Below, in pieces: positions 51,332 to 59,029 of a stretch of DNA of 64,000 nt. Source of the stretch: an uncultured bacterium (GTDB lineage Bacteria; Bacteroidota; Rhodothermia; Rhodothermales; Rubricoccaceae); the NCBI GenBank assembly GCA_947493945.1, contig CANLSR010000011.1, forward strand, positions 1 to 64,000, in the 5' to 3' direction. Made by a program: the position numbers and the translations under genes. Numbering within the stretch: the stretch's first letter is position 1; the number at the start of each line of letters is the position of its first letter. Under the pieces are notes generated by a model. That model made no database searches, was not told the DNA's origin, and saw only the letters and a list, made by a program, of their open reading frames with translations.

Positions 51332-52216
51332 TTAGCCCTCGGTGTTCTCGCGGATCACGACGCCGTCACCGCCGCGCTGCTTGGTCTGGCGGAAGGTGCC
51401 GTTGACGTAGTCGTTGCGCGAGACGACCGAGCCGTCGGCGGTGTCGCCGGAGGAGAGGAGCGTCCGGAGCAGCGTGCCGGTCACGTTGCCCTCGGCGTCG
51501 ATGGCGAAGTCGGCGCCGTAGTAGCGCGTGCGGACCGCGCCGTCGGGGCCGCCGTCGCGGAGCGTGCCGGTGCCGTTCGTGTTGAGCGTGGCGACGGGCT
51601 CGCGGACGGTGACCGACTCGCGCAGCTCCTGGTTGGCGTAGCTCACGACGGCCTCGCCCTCGGCGGGCGAGTAGACCTGGGCGACGCGCCACGTGTCGTA
51701 GGTCGAGAAGCTGGCCTCGGCGTCGTTGGACGCGCCGGTGAGGTACGGGATGGACCCGGCCTGGAGCGCGGCGACGAAGCCCGCGAGGTCGGCGTAGGTC
51801 AGGAACGAGAGCGTGACCGACTCGACGGCGTCCAAGCCGCCCACGTCGCGGGCGTGCTGGACGCGGGCCTGCCAGACGCCGACGCCCTGCGGCTCGCGGT
51901 ACTGGAGCTGGACCAAGAAGCCCTTGGCGTTGGTGGCGTCGTAGACGCCGGTGTAGGTCGTCGTGTCGACGAGGGCGCTCATCGAGGCCATCGCGCTGGC
52001 GCCCGATGCGGAAGCCATGCGAGCCGCCGAGCCGGAGTCACCGAAGCCGAGAGAGAACAGCTCTTCCACTTCCTCGAAGGCGGCGGTCACGAGGGCCGAC
52101 TGGTCGGCGGTGATGGGATCGATGGGATCGGGGCCCGTCGGGTCGGGCGTCGGGGCGGTGGCATCGCACGCGGCGAAGACGAGCGCCAGAGGCGAGAGGA
52201 GGAGAAGGCGGAGCAT
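51332..52216 (-). CDS. Lipoprotein of unknown function
   Basis: A 294-residue lipoprotein: signal peptide with lipobox (LVFAAC at ~residue 17), a Pro/Asp/Thr linker, then a globular domain with repeated beta segments and Ser/Ala-rich stretches (e.g. SFSTYDTWRVAQVYSP, NGTGTLRDGGPDGAVRTRYYG). The ATG (52214-52216) is preceded by ACCCTCAACC, which resembles the leaders of neighbouring genes. No family is recognised. It is the first gene after the hairpin region at 52486-52527. Confidence 0.65.
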   Translation of the reverse strand: MLRLLLLSPLALVFAACDATAPTPDPTGPDPIDPITADQSALVTAAFEEVEELFSLGFGDSGSAARMASASGASAMASMSALVDTTTYTGVYDATNAKGFLVQLQYREPQGVGVWQARVQHARDVGGLDAVESVTLSFLTYADLAGFVAALQAGSIPYLTGASNDAEASFSTYDTWRVAQVYSPAEGEAVVSYANQELRESVTVREPVATLNTNGTGTLRDGGPDGAVRTRYYGADFAIDAEGNVTGTLLRTLLSSGDTADGSVVSRNDYVNGTFRQTKQRGGDGVVIRENTEG

Positions 52217-52443
52217 GGTGTGGTTGAGGGTGCGCCCGTCGTGGGCTGGGGAGGCCGGGAGTGGCCGGGAGAGAGGCGAGGGCACGCCTCTGGCGGAGTG
52301 CCAGCGGGGCTGGCATGGGGGACCACTTGCGCGCGTGAGTCGCGTGCTTCGGTCCAGGGGAGCCTCCTCCTCCACGCCGCGTAGACGGGTGCAGAATCGG
52401 AGCTCTCCGGTCGCGCTTGGCGCGGCCAAGGTTGACTGTCGTC
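52217..52443. other. Leader/intergenic region
   Basis: No gene is seen. One GCCTCTGGC copy (52286-52294) is present. The region leads from the promoter-like repeat at 52444 to the lipoprotein gene. Confidence 0.35.
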
Positions 52444-52464
52444 GACCTATCGGTTGAGGGTGTC
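52444..52464 (-). promoter_or_regulatory. Promoter-like 20-nt repeat, copy 2
   Basis: Same sequence as at 46682-46701 with one extra nucleotide, about 230 nt upstream of the lipoprotein gene and just downstream of the hairpin in minus-strand direction. It suggests a second promoter of the block. Confidence 0.5.
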
Positions 52465-52485
52465 GGTTCGGGTCTTCGGACCCAG

Positions 52486-52527
52486 CGGCCACCGGGGCAG
52501 GGCAAACAGTCCCCGGTGGCCGTTTTT
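52486..52527 (+). terminator. Strong hairpin with T-run (intrinsic terminator form)
   Basis: A perfect 12-bp inverted repeat, CGGCCACCGGGG (52486-52497) and CCCCGGTGGCCG (52511-52522), is followed by TTTTT on the plus strand. As both flanking genes are on the minus strand, it probably ends or insulates minus-strand transcription; the U-run exists only in the plus direction. Confidence 0.6.
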
Positions 52528-52532
52528 GTTGG

Positions 52533-54278
52533 CTACGAGCTGGTGGAGTGGTCGAGCGCGCCGGTACGCGGCGCGACGAGGACCACGCGGACCTCGGTGC
52601 GGTCGGGGCCGAGGGCGCGGGTCTCGATGCGGCGGACGACGCCGGCGCCCGTGGAGCGGACGATGCCGTCGCGCGAGGCGGTGGCGTGGCGGTGGCGCGC
52701 CCGGCGGAGACGGGCCGCGGCCTCCCGGACGCGCTCGGCCTGTGTGCGCCGCCAGTCGGCCGCGCGAGCGGACGCCCCAGCCTCGGCGGCGGCAAGCTGG
52801 GCGCGGAGGTCGGCGACCCCAGCGCGCGCGCCGTCCAGGGCGCTCTGGGGCTCGAAGCCTTGGGCGTGTCGGTCGGCGATGCGCTGGGCGGTGGCCTCCG
52901 CTTGGGCGAGCCGCTGGCGGAGCGCGACCGGGTCGGACGCCAGAGGCGGAGGCGCGGCCTGGGCCGCCGCGAGATCGGCCTGCGCCTCGGCCACGTCGAG
53001 GCGGGCGGTGAGGAGCGCCGACGAGGTGAGGACCGCGATGGTATCGCCCACGGCGACGGACTCGCCCTCTTGGACGCGCATCTGGGGCGGCTCCGACGGC
53101 TTGTGGGCGAACGTCACGCGGCGGACCTCGGAGCGGGCGGTGTCCTGCGGATCGTAGTCCTCGGCCTCGCCCTCGCGCGTGAACACGCGGAGCGTGACGG
53201 TGCCCTGCTCGACGAGGAGGCCCGAGAGGCCGAGGCGGTCGAGGTCGGTGAGCGTCGCGAACTGAAACGAGAGCCGCTTGTCCGAGCCCGTGACGGTGTC
53301 GAAGCGGAACTCGTCGGGCGTGATGCCTGCGGCCTCGGTGACGGTGACCTGCCCGTCGATGAGGTGGCGGAGGGGCTGGCCGTCGGGCCCACCGCCCGCA
53401 TGGGCGGTGCGGGGCACGAGGGACTCGAGGTCGGCGAGGACGCGGCCGTCGAGGGTGATCTGGCGCCGGGAGACCTGGACGCGGGCGCCTCGATGGGCGA
53501 CGACGCGGTCGGGCTGGAAGTTGGCCGAGTAGGCGGGGCCGAGCGAGAAGACGCGGCCGTCGGTCGTGTCGCGGACGAGGAGCGTGTTGGCGCCCGTCGT
53601 GCCGACGGCCTCGAAGCGCCCCTCCAGGCGCTGGAGGTGCTGGGGGTCGGACGCCTCGACCTCGATCTCGACGAGGTAGCCCTCGGCGGACCAGTCGAGA
53701 AAGTCGCGGACGGCGGCGCCGGCGTCCGCCTGCACGCGGCGCACGAAGCGCTGGTAGCCGTCGTGCTCGAGGACGGCGAAGGGGACGGTGAGGCAGACGA
53801 ACGTGATGCCGAAGAAGGCGTCGACGCGGCTGCCGGTCGTCGTGCGGTAGGCCGTCTCCTGACGGTTGTAGTAGGGGAAGACGCCGCGGCGGTCGGACCA
53901 GGGCCAGAAGACGCGGACGCCCTGGACAGTCCACGTGTCGAGGAAGGGGTGGGAGACGTAGCCGACGACGACGGCGGCGTAGAGGTGGGGCAAGGCCCCA
54001 CCGGGGAGCCCGGTCCAGAGGAAGGGGAGGGCGAGGACGGCGACGGCGCCCTGGGCGGCGTAGCAGTGCGTGATCGTCCGGTGGCCAAAGCGGCGCTCGA
54101 TGCGCCGGGCGATGGGCGAGAACACGCGGCCGACCGTCGAGCCGAGCGTGTCGACGTCGGGGGCGACAGCGGCCGCCGAGGCGACCACGACGCCGGTGGC
54201 CGTCCAGGGGACCTGGAAGAACGTGGCGGCGACGGTGTAGCCGAGGACGCCTCCGGCGATGTGCGTGCCGAGTCTCAC
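52533..54278 (-). CDS. DUF457 (YdjM-like) metal-dependent hydrolase fused to an HlyD-like adaptor
   Basis: A 581-residue membrane protein of unusual make-up. Residues ~1-150 are the DUF457/YdjM membrane hydrolase family: HIAGGVLGYTVAA, APDVDTLGS, HRTITHC and SHPFLDTWT supply the His/Asp metal ligands. Residues ~150-400 are beta-rich and lack family recognition. Residues ~400-581 have a biotinyl-lipoyl half-motif (MRVQEGESVAVGDTIAVL) and a long Ala/Arg coiled coil (AEATAQRIADRHAQGF onward), the HlyD pattern. No in-frame ATG begins the fold; GTG at 54276-54278 overlaps the upstream stop (GTGA). I know of no described protein with this fusion. Confidence 0.75.
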   Translation of the reverse strand: MRLGTHIAGGVLGYTVAATFFQVPWTATGVVVASAAAVAPDVDTLGSTVGRVFSPIARRIERRFGHRTITHCYAAQGAVAVLALPFLWTGLPGGALPHLYAAVVVGYVSHPFLDTWTVQGVRVFWPWSDRRGVFPYYNRQETAYRTTTGSRVDAFFGITFVCLTVPFAVLEHDGYQRFVRRVQADAGAAVRDFLDWSAEGYLVEIEVEASDPQHLQRLEGRFEAVGTTGANTLLVRDTTDGRVFSLGPAYSANFQPDRVVAHRGARVQVSRRQITLDGRVLADLESLVPRTAHAGGGPDGQPLRHLIDGQVTVTEAAGITPDEFRFDTVTGSDKRLSFQFATLTDLDRLGLSGLLVEQGTVTLRVFTREGEAEDYDPQDTARSEVRRVTFAHKPSEPPQMRVQEGESVAVGDTIAVLTSSALLTARLDVAEAQADLAAAQAAPPPLASDPVALRQRLAQAEATAQRIADRHAQGFEPQSALDGARAGVADLRAQLAAAEAGASARAADWRRTQAERVREAAARLRRARHRHATASRDGIVRSTGAGVVRRIETRALGPDRTEVRVVLVAPRTGALDHSTSS

Positions 54279-54607
54279 GGTGAGCGGTGGGGACTTCGGG
54301 CACCCGTCCGCTGAGCCGAGAGGCGCGTGTCCTCGTCGGGGGTGCACGGATTTGTGTCGTCGAAGCGGACGGTGCGGTGGGGGTTGAGGCGACGGAGGTG
54401 GGCGAGCACCTCGTCCGGGGCCGCGTCGGGCGTGAACGGGAGCGGGAGCGGCCCGAGACCGGCGAGGCGGGCCAGGGCCGGGTCCTCCACGACAAATCCC
54501 GTCGAGGAGCGCCGGATCGTGAGCGGCGGCCGGGTGGGCGGACGTGCGTTCGATCCCCACGCAGCGCGGACGTGGAGGCGGCTCTGGGTCGGGGAGGGCG
54601 TCGGCAT
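54275..54607 (-). CDS. Small hypothetical protein
   Basis: A 110-residue protein, Pro/Arg-rich, with RLHVRAAWGSNARPP near the start and FTPDAAPDEVLAHLRRLNPHRTV later. No signal or membrane segment. The ATG (54605-54607) overlaps the upstream lipoprotein stop (ATGA) and its own stop overlaps the next GTG, so it is tightly coupled on both sides. Confidence 0.6.
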   Translation of the reverse strand: MPTPSPTQSRLHVRAAWGSNARPPTRPPLTIRRSSTGFVVEDPALARLAGLGPLPLPFTPDAAPDEVLAHLRRLNPHRTVRFDDTNPCTPDEDTRLSAQRTGARSPHRSP

Positions 54608-55011
54608 CAGCTCCGGAACATGATGGTGGTGAGCGCCCACTCCTCGGTGCGGTCGGAGCCGTCGAGGCGGGCGTAGAGCTCGACCGTGTATTCGCCCTGG
54701 GGGGCGAAGAGGCCGTTGGGACCGACGCCGCGCCAGGCGGCCGTGCGGGAGCCCGCGGTCTCGCGGCGCTCCTCGGTGATCTGGCGGACGAGCGCGACCG
54801 ACCCGTCGGGCTGGCGCTGAGTGATCCGGATCTGGACGACGGCCGGCTCGGCGAGGGTGTAGCGGACCTCACACGGCCCCGTGAAGGCATTGAAGGTGGG
54901 ATCGACGCGGAAGCCCGAGACGATCTGGAAGTCGGTGGGGCCGGTGGGCGGGGTGCACCCCGCCGCCGCCAGGAGCACGAGGAGTCCGAGCAGGGGAGAG
55001 GGTCTCGTCAT
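54607..55011 (-). CDS. Small lipoprotein with FlgD-like Ig fold
   Basis: A 134-residue lipoprotein: lipobox LLAAAGC, then a beta-sandwich with VVQIRITQRQPDGSVALVRQI and WRGVGPNGLFAPQGEYTVEL, resembling FlgD Ig-like domains. It overlaps both neighbours by 4 nt. Confidence 0.65.
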   Translation of the reverse strand: MTRPSPLLGLLVLLAAAGCTPPTGPTDFQIVSGFRVDPTFNAFTGPCEVRYTLAEPAVVQIRITQRQPDGSVALVRQITEERRETAGSRTAAWRGVGPNGLFAPQGEYTVELYARLDGSDRTEEWALTTIMFRS

Positions 55012-55337
55012 CGATCCGCCTGGACGAGGCCGCCGAGGTCGTCGACGCCCGGGGTGTGGGTCGTCGTGACGGGGACGAGCGCACCCGGCTCCCCGCCCGG
55101 TCCGGCTGGAGCCCGGAAGTAGTGGACGTAGCGCGTGGTGGGCGTCGGGCTGGCGAGGCCGAGCGAGAAGGCGTAGCGGTGCCGCGTGACGCCGAGCGGG
55201 TCGCCGGCCCCGATGAGGAGGGCCGCGAGGTGGCAGTGGGCGGCCTCGGCCTCGGGCGTGAACCGGTCGAAGACGAGCCGGTCGGGGGCCTGGGGGAGGA
55301 GAGGACGCCGGTGGCGCATGGGGACGTCGTCGGTCAT
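55008..55337 (-). CDS. Small hypothetical protein
   Basis: A 109-residue protein starting MTDDVPMRHRRPLLPQAP. It contains RFTPEAEAAHCHLAALLIGAGDPLGVTRHRY and no recognised domain. It lies 4 nt downstream of the integrase gene and overlaps the small lipoprotein by 4 nt, so it is part of the integrase-led operon. Confidence 0.6.
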   Translation of the reverse strand: MTDDVPMRHRRPLLPQAPDRLVFDRFTPEAEAAHCHLAALLIGAGDPLGVTRHRYAFSLGLASPTPTTRYVHYFRAPAGPGGEPGALVPVTTTHTPGVDDLGGLVQADR

Positions 55338-55341
55338 CGGG

Positions 55342-56580
55342 TCAGGCAGCCTGGTGAATCCGGGGGGCGAGAAGCGGGCCTCGGGCGTGCTCGCGGGCGC
55401 CGAGGGCGGTGGCCTCCACCAGCTCGCGGAGCCCCTCCTCGTCGACGTGCGTGTAGACCTCCGTCGTCTGGATCGTGGCGTGGCCCAAGAGCTCCTGGAC
55501 CGCGCGGATGTCGCCCGAGGAGGCGAGCAGGCGGGTAGCGAACGTCCGGCGCAGGACGTGGGGGGTGAGGCGGTGGCGGGCGCGAATCCGCTCCCCGACG
55601 CGCTTGCACTCGCGGGCGACCTGGCGGGGGACGACCCGGCAGCCCGTGAGCGTGACGAAGACCTCGTCGGCCGAGGACGGCACGTAGCGCCGGACGGCCA
55701 GCCAGTCGAACATGGCCGGGTAGGCGAACCCGACGAGGGGGACCGTGCGGGTCTTCGAGCCCTTGCCGGTGAACGAGAGGTAGAAGCCGTCGGGGCGCGT
55801 GACGATCGCGTCGCGGAGGAGTCCGAGCACCTCGGCGCACCGCAGGCCCGCGAAGGCCATGAGCGTGAAGGTGGCCCGGCGGCGCCCGGCGGTGAAGAGC
55901 GAAGCGAAGGCGCGCGTCCGCTCGGGTCCGCGCTCGGCCCCTTCGAGGCGGCGGTTCGCCTCGGCGACGTCGGCCGAGAGGAGGGCGACGGCCCGATCGA
56001 GCTCGTCATCCGTGAGCACCTTATGCGTCTCGCTCTTGCGGTCAAAGGCCGGGAGGTCGAGGGCGTCGAAGGGGTTGGCCGCGACGATCTCGATGCCGCG
56101 CAAGAAGCGGTAGAAGGAGCGGACGCAGCTCACGCGGCGGCGGACGGTCCGGGGGGCGGCCTCGGTCGAGAGCCGGGCGAGGTAGCGCTCGGCGGCGCGG
56201 CGGCCGACGGTGCCGAGCCGTAGGCCCTCAGCGTCGAGGAAACGGCCGTAGTGCTGGAGGTCGATCCGGTAGGCGCGCTCGGTGTGTCGACTGCCGGTGC
56301 GGGTGTGCCTGGTGCGCCCGATGAACAGCTCGACGGCTTCCTCGAACGATGTCTCCTCGGTCCGTAGCACGCGGTCTCGCTCGGCCGAGCGGAGGGCAGT
56401 GTCGGGCGGTCGGTGCGTGGAGTTCACGGCGACGAGCGGGAGGTTCGTGGCTTCGGCGCGCGTCGAATACCTAAAGCCATTAGGCGCAAGAACAGGGATG
56501 GTGTCCAGAGTGTCAAGGCCGATTGCGTGGTCCGTAGTGGCGTCCCACCTCTTTTTGGGTCTGCCGAGCGGCTCGTTCAT
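55342..56580 (-). CDS. Tyrosine recombinase/integrase (XerD-like)
   Basis: A 412-residue tyrosine recombinase. The N-terminal ~95 residues are a variable extension; the SAM-like core-binding domain (SFEEAVELFIGRTRHTRTG and TERAYRIDLQHYGRFL) follows. Catalytic residues are visible: Arg247 (GLRCAEVL), His341-x-x-Arg344 (TPHVLRRTF), the later GHATIQTTEVY with Tyr376 as nucleophile. It heads the 37.8-56.6 kb block, as integrases often do in integrative elements, but I found no attachment-site duplication. A palindrome lies 86 nt upstream. Confidence 0.92.
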   Translation of the reverse strand: MNEPLGRPKKRWDATTDHAIGLDTLDTIPVLAPNGFRYSTRAEATNLPLVAVNSTHRPPDTALRSAERDRVLRTEETSFEEAVELFIGRTRHTRTGSRHTERAYRIDLQHYGRFLDAEGLRLGTVGRRAAERYLARLSTEAAPRTVRRRVSCVRSFYRFLRGIEIVAANPFDALDLPAFDRKSETHKVLTDDELDRAVALLSADVAEANRRLEGAERGPERTRAFASLFTAGRRRATFTLMAFAGLRCAEVLGLLRDAIVTRPDGFYLSFTGKGSKTRTVPLVGFAYPAMFDWLAVRRYVPSSADEVFVTLTGCRVVPRQVARECKRVGERIRARHRLTPHVLRRTFATRLLASSGDIRAVQELLGHATIQTTEVYTHVDEEGLRELVEATALGAREHARGPLLAPRIHQAA

Positions 56581-57362
56581 TCGATTCCAGCCTCTTTATG
56601 CCGATTCGCACGGCCCTCTATAAAGGCAACTCACCGTGTGCTTTGGGGTCACTTTTCTGAGGAGTGTCCTGATAATGTTCGTTATCAGGACGAGAATCGG
56701 GGTCGTTTGCGACCATCCGTCTGAATCGCCCCGGCTGAGTCGTCGAGGGCGATTCGATCCCTGGACGGGTGGCTGTCACGCTGACAGCCGGTCGACGGAG
56801 CGGCGGCGGAAAGGGGAGAGGCGGGCGCTTTGCCAGAGGCCTCGATCCTGGCGGAGCGGACGGCCGCGGAGACCTGGAGGCGTCCTCGATGGTGGGCTCG
56901 AAGACGGGTCGTGCGAGGCGCGCCGAGCGCCGGCGCCCCGTCCCCGGTCCGGTCGAACTGGGCGGTCCGTGAGTGCGCCGCGCGCCACCCCATTTCCCGT
57001 CCCGAGCCGTGCTGGAAGCTCAGCCAGCGCGTGGGGTTCGGGGTTGACTCCCCGGCCTCGGCGGGTCGGGCGGAGCTGGGGGGTGGGGCCACCTCGGCAC
57101 GAGGTTCGCAGCGCCCGACTTCGCTGCCGCATTTCTGTCGGCTAGCGGGATGGCCGTTCGGAGCGCGGAGGTGCGGCGGACCGCTGAGGCGGGCCGCTCG
57201 CCAGAGGCGAGGGGACGGCCGGTGGTGGCGCGTGACGGTCCGGTCCGTGGACCGGACCGGGCATCTCTAGGCACCCCGATGGGGAGAGCCGACATGTGTA
57301 TGTCCGCTATTGCAACTCGCTTCTCTCAGTCAACTCGCCGCCCCGCGGAGCGGGGTGACCGC
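56581..57362. other. Non-coding stretch between integrase and second origin
   Basis: No supported gene in ~780 nt; Arg/Pro-rich frames are not convincing. It contains the palindrome at 56666-56691 and GCCAGAGGC at 56832-56840 and 57200-57208. Confidence 0.4.
56666..56691. promoter_or_regulatory. Perfect 10-bp palindrome upstream of the integrase
   Basis: GTCCTGATAA (56666-56675) and TTATCAGGAC (56682-56691) are perfect inverted repeats with a 6-nt spacer. The AT-rich arms stand out in this GC-rich sequence. Position, ~86 nt ahead of the integrase ATG, suggests an operator; a core recombination site is possible. Confidence 0.55.
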
Positions 57363-57613
57363 TTATCCACACGCCGACGGGCCCCCATTACAGGGAAGGT
57401 TAAAAGAGGGGATACAAGATGGTCGTCCGAATATTCGGGCCAGAGGCCAGGTCTGGTCTCCTATGACATAGAAGATGGTCGCCTCGATATTCGGAGAGCG
57501 GCGTGACTTATTCCATATAGGCTGGTCGCCTCGATATTCGCAGGTCGCCCGTTTATTCGGAGAAGGTCGCCCCGGTATTCGTGGACAACTGGGCCGGAGA
57601 GGGGGTTGTCCAC
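57363..57613. repeat. Second iteron origin with DnaA box
   Basis: Five 17-bp iterons with consensus GGTCGCCTCGATATTCG start at 57421, 57477, 57524, 57543 and 57565. A perfect DnaA box TTATCCACA lies at 57363-57371. GTGGACAAC and GTTGTCCAC form an inverted pair at 57581-57589 and 57605-57613. The region between is AT-rich. It differs from the 37.4-kb array, so a second, independent replicon is indicated. The likely initiator is the RepA at 62.4 kb, now 5 kb away. Confidence 0.8.
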
Positions 57614-57666
57614 GGTCTGCTCGGGCCAGAATGAGCTGGCCACTGAGCGGCCAGGCTGGCCACCGG

Positions 57667-59025
57667 CTACAACATGTAGGGGACGTCGGAGGCGTGGGTG
57701 GGGTAGGCCCAGATCGTCTCGCGGAGCGCGCTCGCGGGGACCCCGTGCCGGATGGCGAGCGCGAACACGTTGACGAGGTCGCCCGCGCCCGGCCCCAGCA
57801 GGTGGGCGCCGACGACCCGGCCGTCCGCGGTGAGCACCTTGTAGCCCGCGACCTCGGCCCGAACGCGGCGGTAGGTGTACCAGTCGGTCGTGTCGCCCTC
57901 GTTCACCTCGATGTCGACGTCCTGGTCGGAGGCCTCGGCCTCGGTCAGTCCGACCGACGCCAGGGGCGGTCCGGTGAAGGCGACCGAGGGGACGCCGTCG
58001 TGGTTCGGCGTCCGGTGCGGCCCCCTGAGCAGGTTCGAGGCGACGACGTGGGACTCGTGGGCGGCGACGGGCGTGAGCGGCGGGCCGCCCGAGTCGGCCG
58101 CGTCGCCAGCGGCCCAGACGCGCGGGTTCGAGACGCTCCGGAGGTGGTCGTCGACCGTCACGCCGCGCTCGGAGGACTCGACACCAGCGGTCTCCAAGTC
58201 CAGGGCGGCAAGGGCGGGGATCCGGCCGGCGCCGTGGACCACGAGGTCGGCCTCGACCGTCTGGCGCTCGCCGCCCGTGGTCTCGGTCGTCACCCGGAAC
58301 CCGTCACCGTGGCGCTCGACGCCGACGACGGACGTGCCCAGGCGGAGGTCGACGCCGAGGTCGCGGGTGTGGGCCGCGAGGCAGTCGACGAGGTCGGGGT
58401 CGAAGGCCTCGAGGGGCCGCTCGCCGCGGTGGACGACCGTCGCGCGGGCGGCCGTCCGGGCGACGACGTGGGCGAACTCCATCGAGACGTAGCCGCCGCC
58501 CACGAACACGACGTGCCCGGGGAGCGCGCCGAGGTCGAGGAAGTCAGTGCTCGTGGCCACGTGCTCGGCGCCGTCGAACGGGAGCGGGGCCGGCTCGGCG
58601 CCCGTCGCGACGAGGAGGTGCTCGAACGTCAGGCGTTGCTCGCCGCCCTCGCCGTCGACCACGAGGGCGTCCTCAGCCACGAGACGGGCGCGGCCGTGGA
58701 GCGTGTCGATCCCCTGTTTCTGGAAGGCGGCCTCACGCTTGTCGGGGACGGGCTCGGTGAACGTCCGCTTGAAGGCCATGAGGTTGGCCCAGTCGACCGA
58801 GGGGGCCGCGTCGACGCCGTGGCCGGCCATCCGGCGGCCCCAGTCGACGAGGTGCTCGGCGCCGACCAAGACCTTCTTGGGGTCGCACCCGCGGAGGGCG
58901 CACGTCCCGCCGTAGGGGCGCGAGTCGACGACGGCGACGCGCCAGCCGGCGGCGGCGCACTTGTGGGCGGCCGCCGAGGCCCCGGAGCCGGTGCCGAGGA
59001 CGACGAGGTCGTAGGGGTCGGGCAT
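57667..59025 (-). CDS. Pyridine-nucleotide:disulfide oxidoreductase (glutathione/mercuric reductase-like)
   Basis: A 452-residue FAD enzyme. The FAD motif GTGSGASAAAHKCAAAGW, redox disulfide Cys42-Cys47 (GGTCALRGCDPKK), NAD(P) motif GGGYVSMEF and AAGDAADS are all present, and the C-terminal dimer domain ends VPYML. It lacks an HMA domain and C-terminal Cys pair, so it is not MerA. It lies 4 nt downstream of merA. It may reduce thiols or protect against mercury-induced oxidation. Confidence 0.88.
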   Translation of the reverse strand: MPDPYDLVVLGTGSGASAAAHKCAAAGWRVAVVDSRPYGGTCALRGCDPKKVLVGAEHLVDWGRRMAGHGVDAAPSVDWANLMAFKRTFTEPVPDKREAAFQKQGIDTLHGRARLVAEDALVVDGEGGEQRLTFEHLLVATGAEPAPLPFDGAEHVATSTDFLDLGALPGHVVFVGGGYVSMEFAHVVARTAARATVVHRGERPLEAFDPDLVDCLAAHTRDLGVDLRLGTSVVGVERHGDGFRVTTETTGGERQTVEADLVVHGAGRIPALAALDLETAGVESSERGVTVDDHLRSVSNPRVWAAGDAADSGGPPLTPVAAHESHVVASNLLRGPHRTPNHDGVPSVAFTGPPLASVGLTEAEASDQDVDIEVNEGDTTDWYTYRRVRAEVAGYKVLTADGRVVGAHLLGPGAGDLVNVFALAIRHGVPASALRETIWAYPTHASDVPYML

Positions 59026-59029
59026 GGGC

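Noticed and set aside
52486-52527. The hairpin as a riboswitch or small RNA
   Set aside because: A simple perfect stem with T-run is explained by a terminator; no additional conserved structure is visible.
56685-57295. Arg/Pro-rich frames between the integrase and second origin
   Set aside because: No motif, no plausible start context, and several mutually overlapping frames on both strands.
57461-57643. A 60-residue minus-strand frame in the second origin
   Set aside because: It is a translation of the iterons; the repeat structure explains the sequence.
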